Counted from the first letter of the stretch, positions 53,221 through 62,946 are shown. The stretch: 64,000 bases of DNA from Chryseobacterium senegalense (GCA_001403755.1 CYUH01000015.1:350589-414588); one strand, 5' to 3'. Program-made: numbers and translations. Notes: generated by a model from the letters alone, not told the origin.

Positions 53221-54351
53221 ATGAAAAGAATCAAAATCCTTCATATCCAGCAATCCGTATCTTTTGGTGGGGTAGAAAGAAGACGTCTTTCTATGGCAAA
53301 GCATTTGGGAAAAGAAATGTTTGAACAAAAAGTGGTTTGTACAGATGCAAGAGGTCCCATTTTAGAAGGATTGAATAAAGAGGGAGTTGAGGTAATTCCC
53401 ATTGGAAAATATACTTCAATTTTTGATATTGAAAAATATAAAAAAGTGCAACAAATCATCGATGATTATCAACCCGACATCATCCACGGTGCGGTTTTCG
53501 AAGGCGTAACCATGGCAGCTGTTAATGGCTGGTTGAAGAAAGTTCCCGTAATCATCATCGAAGAAACTTCTTTTCCTATTAACCGAAGTTGGAAAGGGAA
53601 TTTCTTGATGAAGTTGTTTTCAAAATTGGGGGATAAAGTGATAGGGGTTTCAGAAGCGGTGACGAAAGAATACTTGAAAGGAAAACTCAATTTACCCGAT
53701 AATAAAGTAGTGTTAATCAATAACGGAGTAGCCTTACCCCGCGAAATTTCTAATGTAGAAATAGCTCATGTAAAACAAGAATGGGGAATTAACCCCAATG
53801 ATTTCGTGATTGGAACAATAGGTCGAATGTTGGATGATTCCAATAAACGATTTTCAGATATAATCCGAGCATTTGCGAAATTTTCTGAAGGAAAAGAAAA
53901 TGTCAAATTGATCTTGGTCGGTGATGGTCCCGAAAAAGAAAACTATGAAAAATTAGCAAATGATTTAGGAATTGCAAATCGAACCATTTTCACAGGATAT
54001 CAGGGTGATGTTACGTTGTATTATCATCTGATGAAGGTTTTTTCTTTGGTCTCCACGCATGAATCTTTTGGTTTGGTATTGGCGGAAGCAATGCTCAATA
54101 AATTGCCGGTAATTGCAACCAAAGTAGGTGGAATGAAATATATTGTTGAGGATGAATTAACCGGATTCTTGGTAACGCCCAAAAACGTAGCGGAAATTAC
54201 CAATAAAATGGAAACGTTATATCAGAATCCAATTCTCAGAAATAAAATGGGTGAAAAAGGATTCGAAAAAGCGGTGAAAGAATACACGGAAGAAATCTAT
54301 GTGGAAAAGGTTAAAAATCTATATATAAAATTGACAAAAACATTAAAATGA
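53221..54351 (+). CDS. Glycosyltransferase family 4
   Basis: This 376-residue GT-B enzyme has HIQQSVSFGGVERRRLSMAKHL at the N-terminus, IGTIGRMLDDSNKRFSDIIRAF, LVGDGPEKENYE, and STHESFGLVLAEAMLNKLPV (EX7E motif). It is a typical retaining GT4. It is preceded by a 72-bp gap, the largest within this part of the locus, and overlaps the next gene by 4 bp. Confidence 0.92.
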   Translation: MKRIKILHIQQSVSFGGVERRRLSMAKHLGKEMFEQKVVCTDARGPILEGLNKEGVEVIPIGKYTSIFDIEKYKKVQQIIDDYQPDIIHGAVFEGVTMAAVNGWLKKVPVIIIEETSFPINRSWKGNFLMKLFSKLGDKVIGVSEAVTKEYLKGKLNLPDNKVVLINNGVALPREISNVEIAHVKQEWGINPNDFVIGTIGRMLDDSNKRFSDIIRAFAKFSEGKENVKLILVGDGPEKENYEKLANDLGIANRTIFTGYQGDVTLYYHLMKVFSLVSTHESFGLVLAEAMLNKLPVIATKVGGMKYIVEDELTGFLVTPKNVAEITNKMETLYQNPILRNKMGEKGFEKAVKEYTEEIYVEKVKNLYIKLTKTLK

Positions 54352-55328
54352 AAATAATAAAAAATATATCGGTCTTTGATACCTCAATTGCGACACAAAA
54401 TGTGGGTGACGAAATCATCATGGATGCCGTTTACAATGAATTACACGAGGTGTTTAACGAGGCTATGTTTTTGAAAATCCCTTCACATGAAGTGATTGGT
54501 ATTTCAAGTTTGTCATTAATCCGACATTCAGAATTTGGTATTGTTGGCGGATCCAATATTCTTTCTTCTTCGATGAACAAGTATAAACAATGGAGAATTT
54601 CCTTGTTACAAAGTTTTTTGATTAAAAATAAGGCGTTATTACTTGGTGTTGGTTGGCGCAATTATCAACAAAAGCCAAATTTAGTAACGAGAAAATTATT
54701 AAAAAATTTGCTGAATAAAGAATATCTACATTCGGTGAGAGACAGCTATACCGAAAAGAAACTCAAAGAAGAAGGATTTGAAAATGTAATCAATACCGCT
54801 TGTCCAACGATGTGGCGTCTAACCGCAGAACACTGCGCAAAGATTCCTTCGCAAAAATCAGATACCGTAGTTTTTACCTTAACGGACTATTCGAAGGATC
54901 AAGTCTCTGATTCTTTTTTAGTGAATACACTTTTGGCTAATTATAAAGAAGTTTACTATTGGGTACAGAGCAGAAAAGATTTGATCTATTTAACTGAAAT
55001 TGGGTTTAACGATGGAAATATTAAGATTATTCCACCAACACTAAGAGCATATACTCAATTTTTAGAGTCCCATGATTGTGATTATATTGGCACAAGATTA
55101 CATGGGGGGATTCGCGCATTACAACGCAAAAAGAGGACGATAATTATAGGGGTAGACAACCGTGCTATAGAAAAGAAAAAAGATTTTAATCTGAATGTAC
55201 TGGAGCGAAATGAGTTGGAAGGTAAATTGAATTCTTTGTTGAATTCTGAATTTCAAACAGAAGTGAAAATTCCTGTGGAGAATATTGCAAAATGGAAAAA
55301 TCAGTTTAAAACACACATCCAAAAATGA
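54348..55328 (+). CDS. Polysaccharide pyruvyl transferase family protein
   Basis: This 326-residue protein matches the PS_pyruv_trans fold: NVGDEIIMDAVYNEL at the N-terminus, FGIVGGSNIL, and YIGTRLHGGIRALQRKKRTIIIG near the C-terminus. The family adds a pyruvyl ketal to a sugar in some members, and others have different roles. An acidic pyruvate substituent would fit the uronic-acid-rich polymer suggested by the dehydrogenases, but this is inference. It overlaps both neighbours by 4 bp. Confidence 0.83.
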   Translation: MKIIKNISVFDTSIATQNVGDEIIMDAVYNELHEVFNEAMFLKIPSHEVIGISSLSLIRHSEFGIVGGSNILSSSMNKYKQWRISLLQSFLIKNKALLLGVGWRNYQQKPNLVTRKLLKNLLNKEYLHSVRDSYTEKKLKEEGFENVINTACPTMWRLTAEHCAKIPSQKSDTVVFTLTDYSKDQVSDSFLVNTLLANYKEVYYWVQSRKDLIYLTEIGFNDGNIKIIPPTLRAYTQFLESHDCDYIGTRLHGGIRALQRKKRTIIIGVDNRAIEKKKDFNLNVLERNELEGKLNSLLNSEFQTEVKIPVENIAKWKNQFKTHIQK

Positions 55329-56398
55329 AAATCCTACGCCTCACTACACTACTTGATTTCGGTGGAATAGAAACTAAAATGGCTAATCTTTCAACTTATA
55401 ATGATAAAGAGAATGAATGGGTTTTTGTTGCCCTTGGAAAAGGGGGGGAGGCAGAGAAAAAGATCCGAGCAAACGGAAAACGAACCCAAGTGCTTGGTTT
55501 TGATTACAAAATACCTTCTATTAAAACTATTTGGAAATTTTACAAATTTTTGAAAAAAGAAAAGCCGGATGTTTTACATACCTCTGGAGCCGAAGCTAAT
55601 TTTTTCGGTTTTTTTTCCGGAAAACTTGCGGGAGTAGCTAAGATTATCGTTGAAGAAATTGGTATTCCCAATCAGTCTTCCGTTGCAAAGAAGATATTTC
55701 GTTTTATCTTTAATAATGCAGATTTTGCAGTGGGAGAGTCCAAAGTTGTTGTTGATCATTTTGTTTCGACATATCAACTTAATCCCGACAAAGCAAAAGT
55801 TGTATCAAATTTTGGCTTATTTCAATATAATCTTTCCACACTGAATGTTCAAAAAGAGGAGCATTTGTTTAATATATTGATGATTTCACGCTTAGAAAAG
55901 GTTAAAAATATAGAAGGGGTAATCAATGTGGTAGCAAGACTAAGTGCTACAACTTCCAAAAACATTAGACTTACAATTGCCGGTTCCGGGGTTCTTGAAC
56001 AGGAATTAAAGAAAAAGGTAGAAGAAATGAAACTCCAGAACCACGTTCATTTTTTAGGATTTATCACTGATCCTTACCCTCATTTATGCAATGCAGATCT
56101 ATATATCCTCAATTCACATTCTGAAGGGTTCTCCAATTCACTGGTAGAAGCCATGTACAGCAAAACACCTTCTTTGAGCACAGCCGTAGGTGCTGCACCG
56201 GAAATTATTGAAGATGGTATAAATGGTTATCTTACGCATGCAAACGATGAAGAAGCATTGTTTGAAAAAGTTAAATCAATCATAGAATTGCCAAAAGAGA
56301 AATTGAATGAAATAGGTTTGGCTGGACATGAAAAAATTGTGAAAAACTTTTCTTTGGATAACCATGTCAATGAATTAATGAAAATTTATAAAAAATAG
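55325..56398 (+). CDS. Glycosyltransferase family 4
   Basis: This 357-residue GT-B enzyme has LTTLLDFGGIETKMANLS at the N-terminus, MISRLEKVKNIEGVINVV, IAGSGVLEQELKKKV, and NSHSEGFSNSLVEAMYSKTP (EX7E motif). A retaining GT4 glycosyltransferase is expected; the donor is unknown. The acyltransferase starts immediately after its stop. Confidence 0.92.
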   Translation: MKILRLTTLLDFGGIETKMANLSTYNDKENEWVFVALGKGGEAEKKIRANGKRTQVLGFDYKIPSIKTIWKFYKFLKKEKPDVLHTSGAEANFFGFFSGKLAGVAKIIVEEIGIPNQSSVAKKIFRFIFNNADFAVGESKVVVDHFVSTYQLNPDKAKVVSNFGLFQYNLSTLNVQKEEHLFNILMISRLEKVKNIEGVINVVARLSATTSKNIRLTIAGSGVLEQELKKKVEEMKLQNHVHFLGFITDPYPHLCNADLYILNSHSEGFSNSLVEAMYSKTPSLSTAVGAAPEIIEDGINGYLTHANDEEALFEKVKSIIELPKEKLNEIGLAGHEKIVKNFSLDNHVNELMKIYKK

Positions 56399-57493
56399 AT
56401 GAAAGAAAATAAAGGAAAAGCTTTGTTTTTACCTGGGCTTAACGGAATTAGAGCTATAGCAGCAGTTTCTGTGATCATTTCACATATTGGTTTGAATATG
56501 AAACTTTATGGTTTTCCTAATTTTGGAGGTTATGCATTGGCCAGTTTTGGAGTAACCATGTTTTTTGCGCTAAGCGGTTTTTTAATCACCTATTTACTAC
56601 TCAAAGAAAAAGAAAAAACCAATACAATTGCAATTAGTAAATTCTACTTCCGTCGAATTTTAAGGATTTGGCCATTGTATTATTTTTATTTACTCCTTGC
56701 TTTGGCGGTAATGGGTTTTGCTTTAAATCAACATTCGTGGATGTATTTCTTTTTATTACCCAATGTCCCTTTTTCTTTGGAGGCGGCAGGTGTTTTTAGT
56801 GCTACACTTCCCCATTTAGCACATTATTGGTCCGTAGGAGTAGAGGAGCAGTTTTATGCTTTCTGGCCTTGGTTGTTGAAAAAGTCAAAAAAGATATTAC
56901 GAGTAATGGTTGTTTTTGCAATTGCATTTTTTCTTGTAAAACTATGTCTTACCCTATTTAATGCACCTAAATTTATTAGTACGTTTTTCCATTATACGCG
57001 CTTTGGGTGTTTAGCCATGGGAGGTATAGCTGCTTTTCTATTAGTAAATCAACAAAAACTGTTTTTAAAAATATGCACACACAAAATTACTGAGATTTCA
57101 GCATGGGGAATTATTCTGTTAATTGCTTTCAATAGATTTCATTTGTTTTCTATAATTGATCACGAAATTGTTACAGCGGCTACATTGGTAATAATCATAA
57201 ATCAAATAAGTAATTCGCATAAAATTATCAGTTTAGAAAATAAAGTCTTTGATTACTTGGGTAAGATTTCCTATGGATTGTATATTTATAATCCATTGGT
57301 TATATATTTGGTTTCTCTTCTGCTAAGCAAGGTAATTCATGAGCAATCCGTTTTTAATATGGTGATGATTTATTCAATAACTATTTTATCCGTTATTGTT
57401 GTATCACATCTTTCATACTTTTATTTTGAAACTCAATTTTTAAAATTCAAAGATAAATTTGCGGTAGTAAAAAGTAAAAGCAGTGCCTCATGA
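56399..57493 (+). CDS. Acyltransferase family 3 (OafA/YrhL-like) membrane protein
   Basis: This 364-residue protein has about ten hydrophobic segments and the acyltransferase-3 opening LPGLNGIRAIAAVSVIISHI, the catalytic-type histidine in it, and the YWSVGVEEQFYAFWPWLL signature. FYFRRILRIWPLYYFYLLL is the R-R motif. It should O-acetylate sugars of the polymer across the membrane. It overlaps the next gene by 4 bp. Confidence 0.93.
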   Translation: MKENKGKALFLPGLNGIRAIAAVSVIISHIGLNMKLYGFPNFGGYALASFGVTMFFALSGFLITYLLLKEKEKTNTIAISKFYFRRILRIWPLYYFYLLLALAVMGFALNQHSWMYFFLLPNVPFSLEAAGVFSATLPHLAHYWSVGVEEQFYAFWPWLLKKSKKILRVMVVFAIAFFLVKLCLTLFNAPKFISTFFHYTRFGCLAMGGIAAFLLVNQQKLFLKICTHKITEISAWGIILLIAFNRFHLFSIIDHEIVTAATLVIIINQISNSHKIISLENKVFDYLGKISYGLYIYNPLVIYLVSLLLSKVIHEQSVFNMVMIYSITILSVIVVSHLSYFYFETQFLKFKDKFAVVKSKSSAS

Positions 57494-58683
57494 AAAACCT
57501 CCTCTTCATCACCTGGGACGGCCCGCAGACTTCTTATATGGAAGGGCTGTTTATGCCTATCTTTCAGGAAATCGCTAAGCGGGGAGATTATCAATTCCAC
57601 GTGGTACAGTTCACCTGGGCGGATACTCAAAAAATCGCGCATACAAAAGAAGCAGCAGATCAAATGGGTATTACCTATACGGCCTGGCCTGTTCTTAGGA
57701 AACCTAATGTTTCCACAGGAAGTCTTTTGACGGTGCTTACCTCTTCAGCCAAAATCAAAAAATACATCAGGGAAAATAACATTCACATGGTAATGCCGAG
57801 GAGTACTTTCCCCGCGATGATCGTGAATCAAATCAAAAACAAAAACTTTAAACTCATTTTCGATGCAGATGGTTTACCCATCGAAGAACGGGTGGATTTT
57901 GCAGGACTAAAAAAAGAATCTTTTCAATATAAACTGATGAAGACGGCAGAGACGAAAATGCTGAAGTCTGCGGATGCCGTCATCACCAGATCTCAGAAAG
58001 CAATAGACATCCATACCGCCCATATTGGCGAATCCTACCGATCAAAATTTTCTGTGGTTTTTAACGGAAGGGACAAGAATGTATTTGCTTATCGGCCACA
58101 TTTAAGAGAAGAAGTAAGGCAGGAATTGGGCTTGAAAGACGAATTGCTGTTTGTGTATGCCGGGTCTTTGGGACCGCAATACTGCCTGAATGAAATGTTG
58201 CAAATATTCCAGGCATACGCGGAAAAGCATAAGGCAAAGTTCCTCATTCTGACAGGAAATACAGCATTTGCAGAACAAAATATTCCCATGGGGCTAAAAG
58301 CGCACGTTATCTTAAAATCGGTGCCTTCGGAAAAGGTATCGTTTTACCTCAATGGCAGTGATGTAGCATTCGGACTCAGAAAACCCACCTTCAGTATGCA
58401 GGGGGTAGCACCCATAAAATTAGGTGAGTATCTGCTCTGCGGACTGCCCGTGATTGCCAGCAAAGGCATTGGCGACACAGAGAAGATCTTGGAGCATTTT
58501 GAAGAATGTTACCTTTACGATCATTCCATCGGTTTGCTACCACAGATAGCGCAGATCAAAAATTTTGTAGAAAAAGCTATATTTGTCGATAGAAATAAGA
58601 TCGCTCATAAAGCACAGGATTATTTTTCTTTGGAAGCTGCAGCAGACAGTTATCTCAAAATATTAAAAAATTATGATGAATAG
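57490..58683 (+). CDS. Glycosyltransferase, GT4-like
   Basis: This 397-residue GT-B protein has LLFITWDGPQTSYMEGLF at the N-terminus, LLFVYAGSLGPQYCLNEML, and a C-terminal APIKLGEYLLCGLPVIASKG donor-binding segment. The base composition appears less AT-rich than in the preceding four genes. It overlaps the following epimerase by 11 bp. Confidence 0.88.
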   Translation: MKNLLFITWDGPQTSYMEGLFMPIFQEIAKRGDYQFHVVQFTWADTQKIAHTKEAADQMGITYTAWPVLRKPNVSTGSLLTVLTSSAKIKKYIRENNIHMVMPRSTFPAMIVNQIKNKNFKLIFDADGLPIEERVDFAGLKKESFQYKLMKTAETKMLKSADAVITRSQKAIDIHTAHIGESYRSKFSVVFNGRDKNVFAYRPHLREEVRQELGLKDELLFVYAGSLGPQYCLNEMLQIFQAYAEKHKAKFLILTGNTAFAEQNIPMGLKAHVILKSVPSEKVSFYLNGSDVAFGLRKPTFSMQGVAPIKLGEYLLCGLPVIASKGIGDTEKILEHFEECYLYDHSIGLLPQIAQIKNFVEKAIFVDRNKIAHKAQDYFSLEAAADSYLKILKNYDE

Positions 58684-59803
58684 AAAAGTTCTTATCACCG
58701 GAGGTGCCGGGTTTATAGGTTCCAACTTAGCACTGAAACTTGTAGCGCAGGGGTATGAAGTTACAGTTCTTGATAATCTTTCAGAACAGATTCATGGAAA
58801 CCATTCAGACTTACTTAATACCATCATCGACAAAGTTAATTTTATTCAGGGTGATGTAAGAAACCGTGAAGATTGGGTAAAAGCACTGAAGGGGCAGGAA
58901 GTTGTGGTGCATCTGGCTGCGGAAACAGGTACCGGACAATCCATGTATGAAGTTCAGAAGTATGTGGATGTCAATATCAACGGCACGGCTATTCTTCTTG
59001 ACTTCTTAGTCAATGAAGAGCACCAGATTAAAAAAGTGGTTATTGCTTCTTCGCGTGCCATATACGGCGAGGGTAAATATAAATGTGCGGAGCATGGGAT
59101 TATTTATCCGGATGAGCGAAAAGAAGCTGATCTGAAAAAGGGAGATTTTGAACCCAAGTGTCCGGTCTGTAACCGGGATCTGGTTCTTCAGGCGACTGAT
59201 GAGCAGTCGAAAATCCATCCTTCCTCTGTTTACGGGATTACCAAACAGAGCCAGGAACAGATGGTGCTGAACGTTTGCCAGAGTGTCGGCATACCGGCCG
59301 TGGCCTTCCGTTACCAGAATGTTTACGGGCCCGGGCAGTCACTGAAGAATCCCTACACCGGCATTCTTTCGATTTTTTCCACTCAGATTAAAAACGGTAA
59401 TGATATCAACATCTTTGAGGACGGCAAAGAAAGCCGTGATTTTGTTTATATTGATGATGTGGTGAAAGCTACCGTATTGGGCATCCAGAAGGAAGAGGCT
59501 GATTTTGAAGTATTCAACGTGGGTTCAGGCAAGGGTACTACCGTAACCGAAGTCGCCCATACCCTGAAAAGTCTTTACAAGTCTCAGGTGAGTATCAAAG
59601 AGACGGGCAACTTCAGACTCGGGGATATCAGGCACAACTATGCAGACCTTAGCCATATCCAGAATAAACTGGGTTTTCAGCCGGATGTTGACTTCCAGAC
59701 AGGCGTTACTGCTTTTGCAGAATGGGTTAATGGACAGGAGATTCAGGAGGACCGGTACTCAAAATCCATAGAAGAAATGAAAGCTAAAGGACTGTTTAAA
59801 TAG
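58673..59803 (+). CDS. Nucleotide-sugar epimerase/dehydratase with a zinc-ribbon-like insertion
   Basis: This 376-residue extended SDR has GGAGFIGSNLAL, HLAAETGTGQSM, and the YxxxK motif in SVYGITKQSQEQ. Between the SSRAIYGEG strand and the active site is an insertion with KCAEHG and PKCPVCNRD (three cysteines plus histidine), as in dTDP-L-rhamnose 4-epimerase-type proteins. It may make a 6-deoxy-talose-type donor, but the substrate is unproven since no rml genes are in the window. Confidence 0.85.
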   Translation: MMNRKVLITGGAGFIGSNLALKLVAQGYEVTVLDNLSEQIHGNHSDLLNTIIDKVNFIQGDVRNREDWVKALKGQEVVVHLAAETGTGQSMYEVQKYVDVNINGTAILLDFLVNEEHQIKKVVIASSRAIYGEGKYKCAEHGIIYPDERKEADLKKGDFEPKCPVCNRDLVLQATDEQSKIHPSSVYGITKQSQEQMVLNVCQSVGIPAVAFRYQNVYGPGQSLKNPYTGILSIFSTQIKNGNDINIFEDGKESRDFVYIDDVVKATVLGIQKEEADFEVFNVGSGKGTTVTEVAHTLKSLYKSQVSIKETGNFRLGDIRHNYADLSHIQNKLGFQPDVDFQTGVTAFAEWVNGQEIQEDRYSKSIEEMKAKGLFK

Positions 59804-59804
59804 C

Positions 59805-61043
59805 ATGATGAAGAAATTTGTTTTTTTTACCGTAAATGATTTTCAGAAAGAAGGAGGAGGAACCATCCGGATGCTCGGAATTATGAATGAACTGGCCAAG
59901 ACTGCAGATGTTGATGTTACTTTAATTTCCAATATAAAAGATCCCCGTAAATTAAACAGCAATATAAAATGCGTGCCTCTGGATATGGAGTTCAAGCCCG
60001 CTGATAAAAGAAAGTTTCAATTTCTTCTGGGCGCTCTTGGGGTAAAAGCTGTCAACCGGATGTTCAGTAAACATCTTACTAAGCTTTCCTCCGTTTTTTC
60101 CGGCCTTGGTGCGGAATCACGGTTTATATTCTTTGAATACCTTGATAATTCAATAGGTTACTGGCTTAAAGCCAATCGTGTTATTCCTGGTTATGTTAAC
60201 GATATCCACGGAATCGCTACCCACGAATTTGCTTTTCAGGGGAAAATGGCAAAGTCTTTAAAAGCCAAGGTAATGTTCAGTGTGAAGGAAAAGATTTCTG
60301 CTCAGCTGGACAACCGGGTTTTTAATCATGCAGATGGTATTTTCTACGCCAGCAAGGCGATGCGGGATTATTTTTACGGACTGTATCCCTCCTTAGAAAA
60401 CAAAGAGAATATTTACCTGCCTTATGTTCTTAATGAACATAATGTAGAGCCATCAGACGGAGAGGTCATCAGTAAATTTAAAACGGAACTGAAACTTAAA
60501 GAAACTGATTTCGTCTTTTTATTTGCCGGAGCATTTAAGGAGATTACCGGAATACAGGATCTCATCATTGCTTTTGACCGTATTGCACACCGACACTCCA
60601 ATGCCCGATTGCTTCTGGTTGGTGACGGTCCAACTTTTGAAAGTTGCCGCCAGCTAAAGGAGGTGCAGGAACACGGTGACCGTATTCATCTTCTGGGGAG
60701 GCAGCCTTACCGTTATCTGTCTTCTTTTCAGGCTTTGTCCAACGTTCTGGTATGCCCGGACCGTCAGAACCTTTTTTCCGACCTGATTGTTCATGTGAAA
60801 TATCTGGATGCTTTAAGCTCAGGTAAACTCGTCATCAACGGAAGATTTAAAAGCGTTATGGAAATCAACGAAACAAAGGAGCTCAGTCTGCTTTTTACCC
60901 CTTCTGATATTGACGATTTGGTAAAGCAGATGGAGAAGGCTATCGGCAATTATCAGGAGTTGTCCGCTCAGTATTCGTCATCGAAAAACTATACGCTGCA
61001 GCATCTCACTTATAATGCTTACATTCATAATCTGATGAACTGA
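59805..61043 (+). CDS. Glycosyltransferase, GT4-like
   Basis: This 412-residue GT-B protein has EGGGTIRMLGIMNELAKTAD at the N-terminus, FVFLFAGAFKEITGIQDLIIAF, LLLVGDGPTFESCR, then a donor-site region VCPDRQNLFSDLIVHVKYLDALSSG. It is more divergent than the 53221 and 55325 enzymes. It is the fifth and last glycosyltransferase in the locus. The gene lies 1 bp after the epimerase stop. Confidence 0.84.
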   Translation: MMKKFVFFTVNDFQKEGGGTIRMLGIMNELAKTADVDVTLISNIKDPRKLNSNIKCVPLDMEFKPADKRKFQFLLGALGVKAVNRMFSKHLTKLSSVFSGLGAESRFIFFEYLDNSIGYWLKANRVIPGYVNDIHGIATHEFAFQGKMAKSLKAKVMFSVKEKISAQLDNRVFNHADGIFYASKAMRDYFYGLYPSLENKENIYLPYVLNEHNVEPSDGEVISKFKTELKLKETDFVFLFAGAFKEITGIQDLIIAFDRIAHRHSNARLLLVGDGPTFESCRQLKEVQEHGDRIHLLGRQPYRYLSSFQALSNVLVCPDRQNLFSDLIVHVKYLDALSSGKLVINGRFKSVMEINETKELSLLFTPSDIDDLVKQMEKAIGNYQELSAQYSSSKNYTLQHLTYNAYIHNLMN

Positions 61044-61052
61044 CCCAAATAA

Positions 61053-62201
61053 ATGCTGGATTTATTATACATACCGATCATTGTTGTCCTTGGTCTCGGC
61101 TTCATCAATCTGTTCAGCAGTCAGTTGACGGAGCGGGATCAGCAAGTACTCCGAAAGCTTTTCTTCTTTCATTTGTTGATGGGAACGTATTACTGCTTTT
61201 TCATTCAAGGGGATGCCGTTGGGTACTGGAGGGTGCCAAAAGCCTATTCGATGGATACCTTTAAAGAAGGACTGTTCAATGGAGAGGGAACGATGTTTAT
61301 GTATGCATTCAATTTCCTGTTCTCCAATCTCCTGAATATGTCCTATCTTTCGAATACGCTTGTGTTTTCACTATTCGGTTTTATGGGACTCACCTTTTTC
61401 TATATCGTGGCCGTGCAAACTGTTCCCTACAACAAAATTATCAGTGGATATGCCCTTTTTCCTTTAATTTTCTTTTTGCCCAACCTGCATTTCTGGAGTT
61501 CCGGCGTAGGAAAAGATACCACATTATTCCTCTGTATCGCAATGTTTTCCTATGGCATTATGAAACCGTTCACACGGATTCCTTTGTTGGTGATCAGTAT
61601 GCTGTTGGCAATGGCCATTAGGCCGCATATCGTACTCTTTTTAATGGTGGGTTTTGGTTTGGCTTATATATTGGGAGGAAAAGTGTCCGGATTCCAAAGG
61701 ATACTGTTCTCGGGGGTGTTGATTGGAATTGGATTGGCAATTCTGCCCTCGGTAATGGAGTTTGCCAAAATTGAAGAAGCGTCAGCAGAAGGATTTGATA
61801 AATTTGCGGAAGGAAAAGCAGCGGTTTTAAGTAGAGCTTCGTCCGGTTCCGCGATTGATGTCAGCGCGATGCCTTTTCCTCTGAAAGTTTTGACCTTCTG
61901 GTTCAGGCCTTTGTTTTTTGATGCCCGAAATATCAACGGATTAATTGCTTCCGCTGAAAATTTGATCCTGGTGATTTTATTCATCAAAGCTATGCGCAGT
62001 CAGCCCATTGCGGCTTTTGCCAAAGCTCCGTTTGTCATCAAGGGCTTGGTATTCTTTCTGATCGTAGGAACCTTGGCTTTTTCCCAGTCTTTAGGTAACG
62101 TCGGCATCATGATCCGGATGAGGAATATGTTTCTTCCGGGAATGATCATCTACCTGATGTGGGTCTTCTCCTACCAGCAGCAGCGGGCGAGGGGGAAATA
62201 G
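61053..62201 (+). CDS. Polytopic membrane protein, candidate Wzy polymerase
   Basis: This 382-residue protein has about nine to ten hydrophobic segments and a larger soluble loop near residues 235-290 (SVMEFAKIEEASAEGFDKF...). The segment NLHFWSSGVGKDTTLFL and the MAIRPHIVLFL arginine resemble features of Wzy-like O-antigen polymerases in Bacteroidota. It is the only unassigned multi-span protein in a locus that has Wzx, Wza and Wzc, so a Wzy role is inferred. Its 3' end runs into repeat sequence (GGGAGGGGAATGATCC). Confidence 0.65.
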   Translation: MLDLLYIPIIVVLGLGFINLFSSQLTERDQQVLRKLFFFHLLMGTYYCFFIQGDAVGYWRVPKAYSMDTFKEGLFNGEGTMFMYAFNFLFSNLLNMSYLSNTLVFSLFGFMGLTFFYIVAVQTVPYNKIISGYALFPLIFFLPNLHFWSSGVGKDTTLFLCIAMFSYGIMKPFTRIPLLVISMLLAMAIRPHIVLFLMVGFGLAYILGGKVSGFQRILFSGVLIGIGLAILPSVMEFAKIEEASAEGFDKFAEGKAAVLSRASSGSAIDVSAMPFPLKVLTFWFRPLFFDARNINGLIASAENLILVILFIKAMRSQPIAAFAKAPFVIKGLVFFLIVGTLAFSQSLGNVGIMIRMRNMFLPGMIIYLMWVFSYQQQRARGK

Positions 62202-62203
62202 GG

Positions 62204-62511
62204 AGGGGAATGATCCGTTGTTCTTAGGAGATGAGGAAATGATTGTGAGGTGTTGGTATTTCTTCGTTCTCTGCTTCTTTCTTCTTTTTTCTTTTTTCAT
62301 TTTTCCCTTTTTGTTCCTTTCCTCTCATTCGTTTCCTTTTTTTTTCTTCTTAGACAAAAAAAACTCACCTCATTATTCCCCAATAAAAGTAAGAACACCC
62401 ACATATTCCCCTCCTCCGGAGGGGTGTCATTCCGGCTGTGCTGGAATGACGGGGTGGTTTATTCCCTCCTCCGAAGGATGGCGTTCCTGCTTCGCCGGAA
62501 TGACGGGGTGA
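62204..62511 (+). repeat. Second repeat family, left copy with polypyrimidine tract
   Basis: The order is GGAGGGGAATGATCCG, then TTGTTCTTAGG, a ~90-bp polypyrimidine tract (about 62260-62355), then TTATTCCCCAATAAAAGTAA (62373-62392) and REP-like palindromes (CCCCTCCTCCGGAGGGG; GTCATTCCGGC...GGAATGAC). The same order recurs at 63105-63430. No real gene is present; frames open across the tract encode F/L/S-rich low-complexity peptides. Confidence 0.85.
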
Positions 62512-62946
62512 TTATTCCCCAATACTATCCTCCTTCCCACCAAAATGTTGGATGATGTACGCTTCCAATTCCTTCATCACCACTTCGGCATTCTGTAACA
62601 GGTCGTGATTGGTGATCCGGAAGACTTTCAATCCATAGCTTTCCAGATACCGCTGTCGTTTTTCATCATATTCTTTTTTAGCATCGTGACTCCAGCCATC
62701 GATTTCAATCACCAATCCCAGTTTTTTTACGTAAAAATCCACGATATAATTTCCAATGATTTTCTGTCGGTCGAAATCAATGCCATGAAATTTTCTCCGA
62801 TGCACGAGTTTCCAAAATAAGACTTCGCACAGGAATCCGGCTTTTCTTTTTTGCGGCAGCAATTTTTTTAAATGGCTGTTGTAGGGCAATGAGGGAATCC
62901 TGCGTTCGGGAATCGGAGTATTGCGAATGTAGGTGATTATTTCCAT
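62512..62946 (-). CDS. DUF559 (Vsr-like) endonuclease-domain protein
   Basis: This 144-residue protein has a PD-(D/E)xK/Vsr-like core: IVDFYVKKLGLVIEIDGWSH (acidic residues in DFYV and EIDG), then HDAKKEYDEKRQRYLESYG and VFRITNHDLL. These are the DUF559 hallmarks. The N-terminus is basic (LPYNSHLKKLLPQKRKAG). The last codons (ATT GGG GAA TAA) and the stop lie in the repeat motif TTATTCCCCAATA (62512-62524). The other half of that motif (AAAAGTAAGAACACCC) begins at 62985, just beyond the start codon. The gene thus sits inside one repeat copy. The function is unknown. Confidence 0.88.
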   Translation of the reverse strand: MEIITYIRNTPIPERRIPSLPYNSHLKKLLPQKRKAGFLCEVLFWKLVHRRKFHGIDFDRQKIIGNYIVDFYVKKLGLVIEIDGWSHDAKKEYDEKRQRYLESYGLKVFRITNHDLLQNAEVVMKELEAYIIQHFGGKEDSIGE

